A DNA stretch of 32,862 bases, taken from NCBI GenBank assembly GCA_019244415.1, contig JAFASN010000119.1:1-32862 (forward strand), written 5' to 3'. A model generated the notes under the pieces. That model was not told the DNA's origin. It made no database searches and was given only the letters and a program-made list of their open reading frames with translations. Of the stretch, positions 1-5,803 are shown one piece after another. This DNA is from Verrucomicrobiota bacterium (GTDB taxonomy: Bacteria > Verrucomicrobiota > Verrucomicrobiia > Chthoniobacterales > UBA10450). Position 1 is the first letter of the stretch. The number at the start of each line of letters is the position of its first letter. The position numbers and the translations under genes were made by a program.

Positions 1-557
1 GTGAGCACAGCTTCAAAAATTTCTCCCTTCTCGCCGCCGTGTGTCCACCGCGAATAAAGTAGGCCGCGGACGTTCTCGAATAGAAAAAGCTTCGGCCTGA
101 TGAAGCCGATCACTCGCACCATCTCTTCAAAAAGATGGTTGGAGGGAATATCCTTTTTTGCGACATCGAAGCTGCGGCGGTGACCGATTCCAGAGAAGCC
201 CTGACAGGGCGGGCCGCCACAAACCAAATCGACATCTGCAATGCCTTGATACCGCCAATATAGTTTCAGCAGTCGCAGGTAATCATCAGTCAATTGGTAT
301 ACATCTCCGGCTGGGATGAAGTTCATCCCGACTCGATTTGCGATGTACGTAGCGGCTGCATCTGGGTTCAGCTCGCTAAACAGCAATGGCGAAAACCCTG
401 CCTCTTCGAGACCGAGTGACAAGCCGCCGCAGCCGGCGAATAGATCTACGAAGCAGAATTTCTTTTTCGCCGAACTGGCTCCATTCGTCCCATTTGTTGG
501 CGACGCGAAAAGCGGCAGCTGGGAAGTACTTTGGGAATGACGCGAGCCGTTACGCAT
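1..557 (-). CDS. DNA (cytosine-5-)-methyltransferase, N-terminal part (runs off window)
   Basis: Reading leftward from an ATG at 557, the frame stays open for 185 codons to the window edge, so the C-terminal part is missing. It shows the C5-methyltransferase motifs in order: the S-adenosylmethionine-binding motif I (DLFAGCGGLSLGLEEAG, residues 38-54), motif IV with the catalytic cysteine (GGPPCQGFS, Cys118) and motif VI (ENVRG, 161-165). Such enzymes methylate the C5 of cytosine in a specific DNA site, alone or with a restriction endonuclease. The first ~30 residues are low-complexity and look like an unstructured extension; an in-frame stop lies four codons before the ATG, which fixes the start region. 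Whether a restriction gene lies beyond position 1 cannot be seen. The family call is certain; the recognition site is not predictable. Confidence 0.93.
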   Translation of the reverse strand, partial: MRNGSRHSQSTSQLPLFASPTNGTNGASSAKKKFCFVDLFAGCGGLSLGLEEAGFSPLLFSELNPDAAATYIANRVGMNFIPAGDVYQLTDDYLRLLKLYWRYQGIADVDLVCGGPPCQGFSGIGHRRSFDVAKKDIPSNHLFEEMVRVIGFIRPKLFLFENVRGLLYSRWTHGGEKGEIFEAVL

Positions 558-705
558 CAGCGGATTCTACCGCGCCCGTCAATCCTGCAAAGCGTGCGAT
601 TTGTTTCGTCAAATCCGCATTACGTCGGCCGGCAGGGCATCGCGACCCTTTCCGAACAGCTCGGTTGTAGGCGTGAGCGACCCTGCTGGCGGCATCGGCT
701 ACAGG

Positions 706-876
706 TTACCTCTTCGCCACCTTGGCCCAGGTATCGCCCAGGGTGACGACGCGGTTCCAGACCTGGTGCTGCGCGGTGGCGTCGGAGTCGAGGGCGAAGT
801 AGCCGAGGCGCTCGAATTGGTAGCGCTCGTTAGGTATTGCTTCGCGTAACGACGGCTCGCATTTGGCGGTGACGAT
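706..876 (-). pseudogene. displaced 3'-terminal fragment of glnS (last 56 codons plus stop)
   Basis: Read leftward, this segment encodes a 56-residue tail plus stop that matches the last 56 residues of the intact glnS ending at 2164 at 46 of 56 positions (both start IVTAKCEPSLR and end TWAKVAKR). No synthetase sequence precedes it: the open frame continues rightward to 1185 only as an antisense shadow of a toxin-antitoxin pair. At nucleotide level the two tails are clearly diverged. By hand count this copy is about 63% GC over 170 bases against about 55% for the resident tail. It is therefore a remnant from a diverged allele, or the original tail displaced by an insertion, rather than a recent tandem duplication. 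It is not expected to be functional. Confidence 0.85.
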
Positions 877-889
877 TTCGAGCAGACAA

Positions 890-914
890 TTGAATTTGGA
901 AGCCAGAAAGCCAG
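890..914 (+). repeat. left inverted repeat of toxin-antitoxin unit 1
   Basis: The 25 bases here are the reverse complement of 1582-1606 with a single mismatch, and related 20-22 base copies lie at 1611-1630 (same orientation) and 2138-2159 (inverted). The copy starts only 13 bases from the end of the displaced glnS tail. It forms the left end of a ~0.7 kb unit enclosing the ParE-like toxin-antitoxin pair. Confidence 0.8.
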
Positions 915-976
915 AAACCTGAGCGGAGGTGCAGATTTGATCAGGAACGCAGGAAAGCAGCAAGAGCGCGGAGTGG

Positions 977-1005
977 ATGACAGACGCTCGGGATTTCGCT
1001 AAAAT
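977..1005 (+). promoter_or_regulatory. putative promoter of toxin-antitoxin pair 1
   Basis: ATGACA (977-982) and TAAAAT (1000-1005) are separated by 17 bases and match the sigma-70 consensus at 5 of 6 positions each. The predicted transcription start falls at about 1012, on the GTG start codon of the antitoxin, so the message would be leaderless or nearly so. Confidence 0.5.
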
Positions 1006-1011
1006 AGCGTC

Positions 1012-1233
1012 GTGAGCACGGTATCTGAGATCGAGCGGGCGATTGAGGCGCTGCCCAAAGCCGACTTTGAGAAGCTTGCTGTGTGGTTCGCCGAGAAGCG
1101 CGAGCAGGCGGTAGATGCCGCCTTTGAGGAAGCGATTAGCGCGAGCGAGTTTGATGCAATGGCCGAACGCGCGGTGAGTGATCACGCTGCGGGCAAGACG
1201 CGCTCGTTGGATGAATTCCTCGACCGCTCCTGA
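1012..1233 (+). CDS. putative antitoxin of a ParE/RelE-type toxin-antitoxin pair
   Basis: A 73-residue acidic protein starting at GTG 1012. The N-terminus (ERAIEALPKADFEKLAVWF) resembles short helical antitoxins that precede ParE/RelE-like toxins in many soil bacteria. No ribbon-helix-helix or helix-turn-helix motif is obvious, so the family is not named. It overlaps the downstream toxin start by 23 bases, the usual antitoxin-first coupled order. As an antitoxin it would bind and neutralise the 1211-1462 product in the cytoplasm and may repress its own promoter. The function is inferred mainly from position, size and charge. Confidence 0.7.
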   Translation: MSTVSEIERAIEALPKADFEKLAVWFAEKREQAVDAAFEEAISASEFDAMAERAVSDHAAGKTRSLDEFLDRS

Positions 1234-1462
1234 GTTCTGGGACTGGTTCGGTCGGCTGTCTGCTGAACACCAAGAACGCGTCAGAAAAGCTTACCGCCTC
1301 TGGCGCAGTAATCCGCGTCACGGTTCTTTGCGCTTCAAGAAGGTCGGGCGGTATTGGTCGGTACGAGTCAGCAATGGAATGCGAGCGCTCGGCGTCGAGA
1401 AGGACGGCGTGATTGTCTGGTTCTACGTCGGCCCACACGATCGCTACGAGCGGAAGATTTAG
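1211..1462 (+). CDS. ParE/RelE-superfamily toxin
   Basis: From ATG 1211, inside the antitoxin 3' end, the frame gives 83 residues with the compact ParE/RelE-like layout: helices (FWDWFGRLSAEHQERVRKAY), then a strand-rich half containing SLRFKKVGRYWSVRV, MRALGV, IVWFYVGPHDRYERKI. Members of this superfamily poison translation (RelE-like mRNA cleavage) or DNA gyrase (ParE). The sequence does not show which applies here. The frame is open further upstream to 1178, but starting at 1211 leaves the family-like N-terminus and the usual coupled overlap. The pair appears intact and is likely active, unlike the adjacent hicBA. Confidence 0.82.
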   Translation: MNSSTAPEFWDWFGRLSAEHQERVRKAYRLWRSNPRHGSLRFKKVGRYWSVRVSNGMRALGVEKDGVIVWFYVGPHDRYERKI

Positions 1463-1536
1463 CTCGGGGTCCCGTTAGGCGATGCATCGATACAGCGACG
1501 CGGGTACAGGCCGGCTTCTGATACTACACTTGCCGA

Positions 1537-1603
1537 ATGTCGGATCAGGCGCTTGGCACAAGCGCCTCTACAACCACTTTCCTGGTTTTCTGGCTTCCAA
1601 ATT
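1537..1603 (+). repeat. 67-bp direct repeat, copy A (right end of TA unit 1)
   Basis: This segment is repeated with scattered mismatches at 2093-2159, 556 bases away in the same orientation. Both begin ATGTCG(G/A)ATCAGGCG and end in the conserved inverted-repeat sequence. Copy A carries an intact 9-bp hairpin (1547-1567); in copy B the hairpin is eroded. The two copies form the right ends of the two toxin-antitoxin units. Confidence 0.85.
1547..1571 (-). repeat. REP-like GTAG-foot hairpin
   Basis: A perfect 9-bp stem (1547-1555 with 1559-1567) closes a 3-base loop. On the minus strand the tetranucleotide GTAG (1568-1571) lies directly at the 5' foot of the stem. This matches the layout of the other GTAG-foot hairpins at 3940-3961, 3971-3993, 4836-4858 and 19374-19397, whose stem sequences differ. 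Confidence 0.7.
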
Positions 1604-1630
1604 CAAGCCTATTTGGAAGCCAGAAAGCCA
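1582..1630. repeat. junction palindrome: right end of TA unit 1 facing left end of TA unit 2
   Basis: A perfect 16-bp inverted repeat (1587-1602 with 1611-1626) is separated by 8 bases. It consists of the right inverted repeat of unit 1 and the left inverted repeat of unit 2, head to head. As RNA it could form a strong hairpin; as DNA it marks the junction of the two units. Confidence 0.8.
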
Positions 1631-1641
1631 AGGGTTATACT
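1613..1641 (+). promoter_or_regulatory. putative hicBA promoter formed partly by the inverted repeat
   Basis: TTGGAA (1613-1618) and TATACT (1636-1641) are 17 bases apart. The -35 hexamer lies inside the repeat itself. The predicted start is at about 1648, on the hicB ATG at 1649, again giving a leaderless message, as for toxin-antitoxin pair 1. Confidence 0.5.
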
Positions 1642-1648
1642 GCGGCGC

Positions 1649-1848
1649 ATGACCCTGAAAGCTTTGATCCACCGGGCGGACGAGGGCGGCTTTTTTGGGC
1701 GGAAGTGCCCGCGCTGCCTGGGTGTGTTACGCAGGGCGAAACGCTCGAAGACCTGCGTGTGAACATCCGGGACGCAATCGAGGGTTGGCTTAGCGTCGAG
1801 GAGCCCGCGCAAGCTGAAGCGGATCAGGTGATCGAAGTCGCAGTGTGA
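1649..1848 (+). pseudogene. hicB: hicB antitoxin, frameshifted at a T6 run
   Basis: ATG 1649 opens a HicB-like N-terminus ([16 protein letters not shown]). The rest of the family signature ([20 protein letters not shown] and an amphipathic helical C-terminus) lies in the -1 frame, joined at a run of six T at 1691-1696. Reading through the join gives 66 residues, the usual length of short HicB proteins, ending at the TGA 1846-1848. HicB neutralises the mRNA-cleaving toxin HicA. The uninterrupted frame from 1537 fuses the HicB C-terminus to translated repeat sequence and is not a credible N-terminus. A sequencing or assembly slip, a real mutation or programmed slippage could each explain the shift; the damaged hicA next to it favours real decay. 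Confidence 0.75.
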
Positions 1849-2050
1849 GGCAGGTTTCAGGGCGCGAGCTGGCGCGTCTCGTGCAGCGATGCGGGTGCCA
1901 ACTGGCGCGCATCAACGGAAGTCACCACATCTTCATCAAGGTCGCCATCGCGAGCGAATCGTGATCCCAATTCATGGCAATCAGCCTTTGAAGATGAGCT
2001 TACTGCGTTCGCTGATGAAGATTGCAGCATTGACCGAACAAGACCTGTAA
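1845..2050 (+). pseudogene. hicA: hicA toxin, frameshifted
   Basis: A GTG at 1845 overlaps the hicB stop. It starts a HicA-like sequence (SGRELARLVQRCGCQLARI) with the conserved GSHHIF segment, where HicA has its active-site histidine. This frame stops at 1962-1964. The rest of the family (RHRERIVIPIHGNQPLK, then a helical end closing at TAA 2048-2050) continues in the -1 frame, joining near 1938-1942 as if one base were lost. Restored, it would be about 68 residues, normal for HicA. There is no slippery run at this site, so a translational frameshift is unlikely and the toxin is probably dead. Confidence 0.75.
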
Positions 2051-2092
2051 TCGGACGTGCGGCGGCGTCGGTCATAGACGCCTTCAAATCGG

Positions 2093-2159
2093 ATGTCGAA
2101 TCAGGCGCTTGGCACAAGCTCGGCTAGAACAAGCTTCCTGGTTTTCTGGCTTCCAAATT
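2093..2159 (+). repeat. 67-bp direct repeat, copy B (right end of TA unit 2)
   Basis: This is the second copy of the 1537-1603 repeat. Its last 22 bases (2138-2159) are the inverted counterpart of 1611-1630, and it ends four bases before the glnS stop codon. The internal hairpin has lost most of its lower stem. Confidence 0.85.
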
Positions 2160-2163
2160 GATC

Positions 2164-3918
2164 TTACCTCTTCGCGACCTTCGCCCAAGTATCTCGTAGC
2201 GTAACCACTCGGTTCCAAACCTGACGATCTGTCGTCGAATCCAAATCCAGTGAGAAATAGCCAAGCCTCTCGAACTGGTAACGTTCATCAGGCTGGGCGT
2301 CGCGCAGTGACGGCTCGCACTTCGCCGTCACAATCTTTAGGGAGTTGCGGTTGATGTGCTTTTTGAAATCGCCGTCCGCATCTGGTTCAGGCACGGTGAA
2401 GAGCCGGTCGTACAGCCGCACCTCGGTGTCGAACGCGTGCGGCGCGCTGACCCAGTGGACCGTGCCTTTCACCTTCCGGTTCGACGTTGCGCCGCCGGTT
2501 TTGCTCTCGAGATCGACGGTGCAACGCAGCTCGATGATTTCTCCGGCGGCGTTCTTCACCACTTCGTCGCACCGGATGATGTAGGCGTATTTCAAACGCA
2601 CTTCGCCGGCGGGTTTGAGCCGGAAGAATTTCGGCGGGGGGACTTCGGCGAAATCCTGAGCGTCGATGTATAGCTCGCGGCTGAACGGGACCTTCCGTGT
2701 GCCGGCGTTCGGGTCCTCGGGGTTGTTGATCGCGTCGAGCTGCTCGACCTGTTCAGCGGGATAGTTTGTCAGCACGACTTTGATCGGCTTGAGTACGGCG
2801 AGGCGGCGAATTGCCGTCCTGTTAAACTCGTTGCGAATGGCGTGTTCCAGGAGCGCCGTCTCGTTCAGGCTCGGGTATTTTGTGACGCCAATCTCATGGG
2901 CAAAAGTACGCAACGCGCTGGGCGTCACGCCGCGGCGGCGCAGTCCCGAGATCGTTAGCATTCGCGGATCATCCCAGCCAGTGACAAAGCCCTCGTGCAC
3001 AAGCTGGATGAGCTTGCGTTTGCTCATGACAGTGTAGTCGAGATTCAGGCGCGCGAACTCGATCTGGCGCGGCCGCGGCGCGGACAGCTCGAGCGCGTCG
3101 AGAATCCATTCGTAAAGGGGCCGGTGCACCTCGAACTCGAGGGTGCAAAGCGAGTGGGTGATGCCTTCGATGTAATCACTGAGCGTGTGCGCCCAGTCGT
3201 ACATAGGGTAAATGCGCCACTTCGCGCCGGTATGATGATGTTCGGCGTGTCGGATGCGGTATAGTACGGGGTCGCGCAGCCAGACATTCGGCGCCTGCAT
3301 GTCGATCTTCGCGCGCAATGTTTTCGCGCCATCGGGAAACTCGCCCGCTTTCATTCGCGCGAGCAGGTCAAGGTTTTCATCAACCGGGCGATCACGGAAT
3401 GAACTTTCCTTTCCGATGCGCCGGTACTCATCCGTCTGTTCGGGTGACATCTCATCGACGTAAGCGCGGCCACGTCTCGTTAGCTCGACGGCGTACTGGT
3501 AGAGGTTGTCGAAGTAATCCGAGGTGTAGAGCGGCTCCGGGAGGATTTCTGATTTCTGATTTCTGATTGCTGATTGCTGAAAGTCATCGCTGACGCGCGT
3601 TGGTACAGTGTCGAAGTGTTTGAGGCCGATGTTCTGATCGGCCCAGCCATCGATCAACCAGCGCACATCGCGCATGATCGACTGGACGTACTCCGCTTCT
3701 TCTTTGGTGGGATTGGTGTCGTCCATCCGGATGTTGCATACGCCGCCGAACTCGCGGGCGATGCCGAAGTTGAGGCAAATCGATTTGGCATGGCCAATGT
3801 GGAGATAGCCGTTCGGCTCCGGCGGAAACCGCGTGACGATGCGCTGGTGTTTTCCGCTGCGTAAATGTTCAGCCACGATCTCGCGGATGAAATCGGTGGG
3901 ACGTGTTTCCTCGGCCAT
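2164..3918 (-). CDS. glnS: glutaminyl-tRNA synthetase
   Basis: A 584-residue class I aminoacyl-tRNA synthetase that charges tRNA-Gln in the cytoplasm. ATG 3918 gives the usual short N-terminus; the frame is open further upstream but there reads through an intergenic repeat. HIGH is at residues 40-43 within PPEPNGYLHIGHAKS, the KMSKS equivalent VMSKR at 297-301, followed by the beta-barrel anticodon-binding C-terminal half. The length is slightly above the ~555 typical of bacterial GlnRS. One oddity is residues ~114-125 (QQSAIRNQKSEI), encoded by a 7-bp tandem repeat. The second is the last 56 residues (529-584), which are encoded by lower-GC DNA than the displaced copy at 706-876. It is divergently transcribed from aroE across a REP-like pair. 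Confidence 0.96.
   Translation of the reverse strand: MAEETRPTDFIREIVAEHLRSGKHQRIVTRFPPEPNGYLHIGHAKSICLNFGIAREFGGVCNIRMDDTNPTKEEAEYVQSIMRDVRWLIDGWADQNIGLKHFDTVPTRVSDDFQQSAIRNQKSEILPEPLYTSDYFDNLYQYAVELTRRGRAYVDEMSPEQTDEYRRIGKESSFRDRPVDENLDLLARMKAGEFPDGAKTLRAKIDMQAPNVWLRDPVLYRIRHAEHHHTGAKWRIYPMYDWAHTLSDYIEGITHSLCTLEFEVHRPLYEWILDALELSAPRPRQIEFARLNLDYTVMSKRKLIQLVHEGFVTGWDDPRMLTISGLRRRGVTPSALRTFAHEIGVTKYPSLNETALLEHAIRNEFNRTAIRRLAVLKPIKVVLTNYPAEQVEQLDAINNPEDPNAGTRKVPFSRELYIDAQDFAEVPPPKFFRLKPAGEVRLKYAYIIRCDEVVKNAAGEIIELRCTVDLESKTGGATSNRKVKGTVHWVSAPHAFDTEVRLYDRLFTVPEPDADGDFKKHINRNSLKIVTAKCEPSLRDAQPDERYQFERLGYFSLDLDSTTDRQVWNRVVTLRDTWAKVAKR
3544..3578. repeat. five-unit 7-bp tandem repeat inside glnS
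   Basis: Three copies of GATTTCT are followed by two of GATTGCT, giving 35 bases. Together with flanking bases they add about 12 low-complexity residues to GlnRS between two conserved segments, without breaking the frame. Confidence 0.9.
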
Positions 3919-3939
3919 CGCGCAAAAGCTAGCAGGTTT

Positions 3940-3993
3940 GTAGGGCAAGCGCATCGCTGCCGCAGCGTTTGGCAGGCGGAGCGCCTGCCCTAC
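3940..3993. repeat. inverted pair of REP-like GTAG-foot hairpins
   Basis: Left element on the plus strand: GTAG 3940-3943, then a 7-bp stem with one bulged A (3944-3951 with 3955-3961) and a 3-base loop. Right element on the minus strand: GTAG (3990-3993) at the foot of a perfect 8-bp stem (3971-3978 with 3982-3989), also with a 3-base loop. The outer ends form a 10-bp inverted repeat (3938-3947 with 3986-3995). The pair fills the gap between the divergent glnS and aroE starts. Confidence 0.8.
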
Positions 3994-4002
3994 AATTGTG
4001 CG

Positions 4003-4794
4003 GTGGCACGCGTCTACACCATCGACGACCTTCGCGCCGGATTCGACGACGCGATCAGGCTGGCCGTGATCGGCTGTCCGGTGGAGCATTCGCATTCGCC
4101 GCAAATACAAAATGCCGCGCTTGAGTACGCCGGATTACCGCACTGTTACGCGCGCTTTCACATTCAACCGGAGCAGTTGCGCGAGGCGCTCGGTCTCATG
4201 CGCGAGCACGAGTTCATCGGCGCGAACGTGACCGTGCCGCACAAAATCGCTGCGCTGGATTGCATGGATTACGTGAACGAGACGGCGCGCGCGATTGGCG
4301 CGATCAACACAGTTCAGTTTCGGCATGGGAAACTTCGTGGCTGGAACACGGACGCGACAGGATTTGCCAAAGCGGTGCGCGAGGAGTTTGGCGTCGATCC
4401 GGCAGACGTAAACGTGCTCGTTCTCGGCGGCGGTGGCGCCGCACACGCGATCGCGTCGGCGTGCAAAACAGTGCACCTCTGGCGCAGACGAGAGCAGACG
4501 TTGAGCGAGCTGCGCGACAAGATTCGCTCCGCCGATTTGATCATCAACGCCACGCCGGTCGGTTTAAATCAAAATGACGCGCCGCTGCTGACGCGCGCTG
4601 ATTTTCGTTCGGATCAACTCGTGCTCGACACCATTTACCAGCCGCCGCGCACGAGATTACTCGAGGAAGCAGCGGCTGCCGGCGCGCGCGTGGCGAACGG
4701 GTCAGGAATGCTGCTGCATCAAGGCGCGGCCGCGTTTGAGATCTGGTTCAATCGGCCGGCGCCGATCGAGATCATGCGCGCGGCGTTGATTTAG
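4003..4794 (+). CDS. aroE: shikimate dehydrogenase
   Basis: A 263-residue NADP-dependent enzyme reducing 3-dehydroshikimate to shikimate in the chorismate pathway. The start is GTG 4003; the frame is open upstream, but that part lies in the hairpin repeat. Substrate-binding SHSPQ is at residues 30-34, VTVPHK with the catalytic lysine at 81, and NTDATGF with the catalytic aspartate at 117. The Rossmann glycine loop GGGGAA is at 142-147, NATPVG at 182-187 and the C-terminal GSGMLLHQGA at 233-242. The nucleotide-binding domain is slightly short after the glycine loop. It stands alone on the plus strand, divergent from glnS and convergent with proC. Confidence 0.94.
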   Translation: MARVYTIDDLRAGFDDAIRLAVIGCPVEHSHSPQIQNAALEYAGLPHCYARFHIQPEQLREALGLMREHEFIGANVTVPHKIAALDCMDYVNETARAIGAINTVQFRHGKLRGWNTDATGFAKAVREEFGVDPADVNVLVLGGGGAAHAIASACKTVHLWRRREQTLSELRDKIRSADLIINATPVGLNQNDAPLLTRADFRSDQLVLDTIYQPPRTRLLEEAAAAGARVANGSGMLLHQGAAAFEIWFNRPAPIEIMRAALI

Positions 4795-4835
4795 ACGTGG
4801 GTCTCCTCACCGACAGGTCAAATCACTCCTTCATT

Positions 4836-4858
4836 GCGGGTGAGACACCCGCCTCTAC
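4836..4858 (-). repeat. REP-like hairpin between convergent aroE and proC
   Basis: A perfect 7-bp stem GCGGGTG/CACCCGC (4836-4842, 4846-4852) closes a 3-base loop. On the minus strand GTAG (4855-4858) lies two bases from the stem and includes the TAG stop of proC. There is no T run, so this is not a classical terminator, though it sits where one would be expected. Confidence 0.6.
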
Positions 4859-5670
4859 ATCGCTTCGCGCGACATTTCACAGCCGCGGTTTGCTGCCGCC
4901 TGCACGGCGTCGGCAATTGCTTCCATGGCGTGCCGTTCTTCCATGACGCGAAGGCCGGCCGCGGTGGTGCCGCCGGGAGTGACCACTTGCGCGACAAGAT
5001 CGTCCGGCGATTTGCCGCTGGTGAGCGCCAGCTCGGCTGCGCCGAGTGTCATCTGCGCGGCGAGCTTGAGCGCCGCATCATGCGACAGGCCTTCGCGTGC
5101 TCCGCCCTGGGCAAGAGCTTCGATCACTCGGTAAACGAACGCTGGCCCGCTTCCGCCAAGCGCAGTGACGGCGTCGATCTGCTCGTCGCTGACCTCAACG
5201 GCAGTGCCGATCGCATTAAACATCCCGGCCACTTTGCATCGATCGTCATCCGTGGCGCGCGCGCCTGCTGCAAACGCCGTGGCAGCGCGACCGATTGCGC
5301 TCGGCGTGTTTGTCATGACACGCATGATGCGCGCTGGCGTGACTGCTTCCATGCTGGCGATGCGAATTCCCGCGGCGAACGAGGCCACGAGCTTGCCGGC
5401 AACATACTCGCCCAGGTCGCGCAACACTGTCGTGACCATCTGCGGCTTGACGCCGAGGAAAATCATCTCCGCCGTCTGCGCCACTTCCGAGTTGTGCTCG
5501 GTACAACGAATCCCCAGCTCGTTTTGCAATTGCGAACGCAGCTCCGGGTTTGGTTCACTGGCGATGATCTCGCGCGCTGCGCAGACATTCTTCAGCAGGA
5601 ACCCGCGGATCACCGAGCCGGCTAATTTCCCCGCGCCGATAAAGCCGAGCTGATAACGAACGCCGCTCAT
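4855..5670 (-). CDS. proC: pyrroline-5-carboxylate reductase
   Basis: A 271-residue cytoplasmic enzyme catalysing the last step of proline synthesis, the NAD(P)H-dependent reduction of 1-pyrroline-5-carboxylate. The N-terminal nucleotide-binding motif GFIGAGKLAGS lies at about residues 9-19. ALGGSGPAF and the family signature DDLVAQVVTPGGTTAAGL lie in the C-terminal dimerisation domain. I chose ATG 5670, which has an AGGA about 11 bases upstream and the family-like MSGVRYQLGF start; an in-frame ATG at 5709 would add 13 residues. The stop codon overlaps the foot of a REP-like hairpin. Confidence 0.94.
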   Translation of the reverse strand: MSGVRYQLGFIGAGKLAGSVIRGFLLKNVCAAREIIASEPNPELRSQLQNELGIRCTEHNSEVAQTAEMIFLGVKPQMVTTVLRDLGEYVAGKLVASFAAGIRIASMEAVTPARIMRVMTNTPSAIGRAATAFAAGARATDDDRCKVAGMFNAIGTAVEVSDEQIDAVTALGGSGPAFVYRVIEALAQGGAREGLSHDAALKLAAQMTLGAAELALTSGKSPDDLVAQVVTPGGTTAAGLRVMEERHAMEAIADAVQAAANRGCEMSREAM

Positions 5671-5803
5671 GATTCCGTCATCCTGAACGTTCTTCGGTAC
5701 GTCGGACAAGCTGATTACATGCGGTACTTAGGGGCGTGACGGGCGGGCGCGCGATGCAGTCTGGTGCATTTGAGAACCGGCAGCCCAGCGCCGATATTCT
5801 CGA

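Noticed and set aside
665..703. GTAG...CTAC ends around a 39-base segment next to the displaced glnS tail, possibly another REP pair
   Set aside because: I could not draw a convincing stem; it may be a degenerate copy, so it was not counted in the family.
706..1185. 159-codon minus-strand frame
   Set aside because: Only the last 56 codons match anything (the glnS tail). The rest is antisense to the repeat and the toxin-antitoxin pair.
1473..1480. GTTAGGC, the integron attC core-site sequence, just after toxin-antitoxin pair 1
   Set aside because: No matching inverse core (RYYYAAC) or attC-like inverted structure lies within about 100 bases, and the second unit lacks it. The repeats here are not attC sites.
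1537..1848. Uninterrupted 103-codon frame ending in the HicB C-terminus
   Set aside because: Its first ~50 codons are translated repeat and hairpin sequence. The HicB N-terminus is in another frame from 1649, so this is a by-product of a frameshift.
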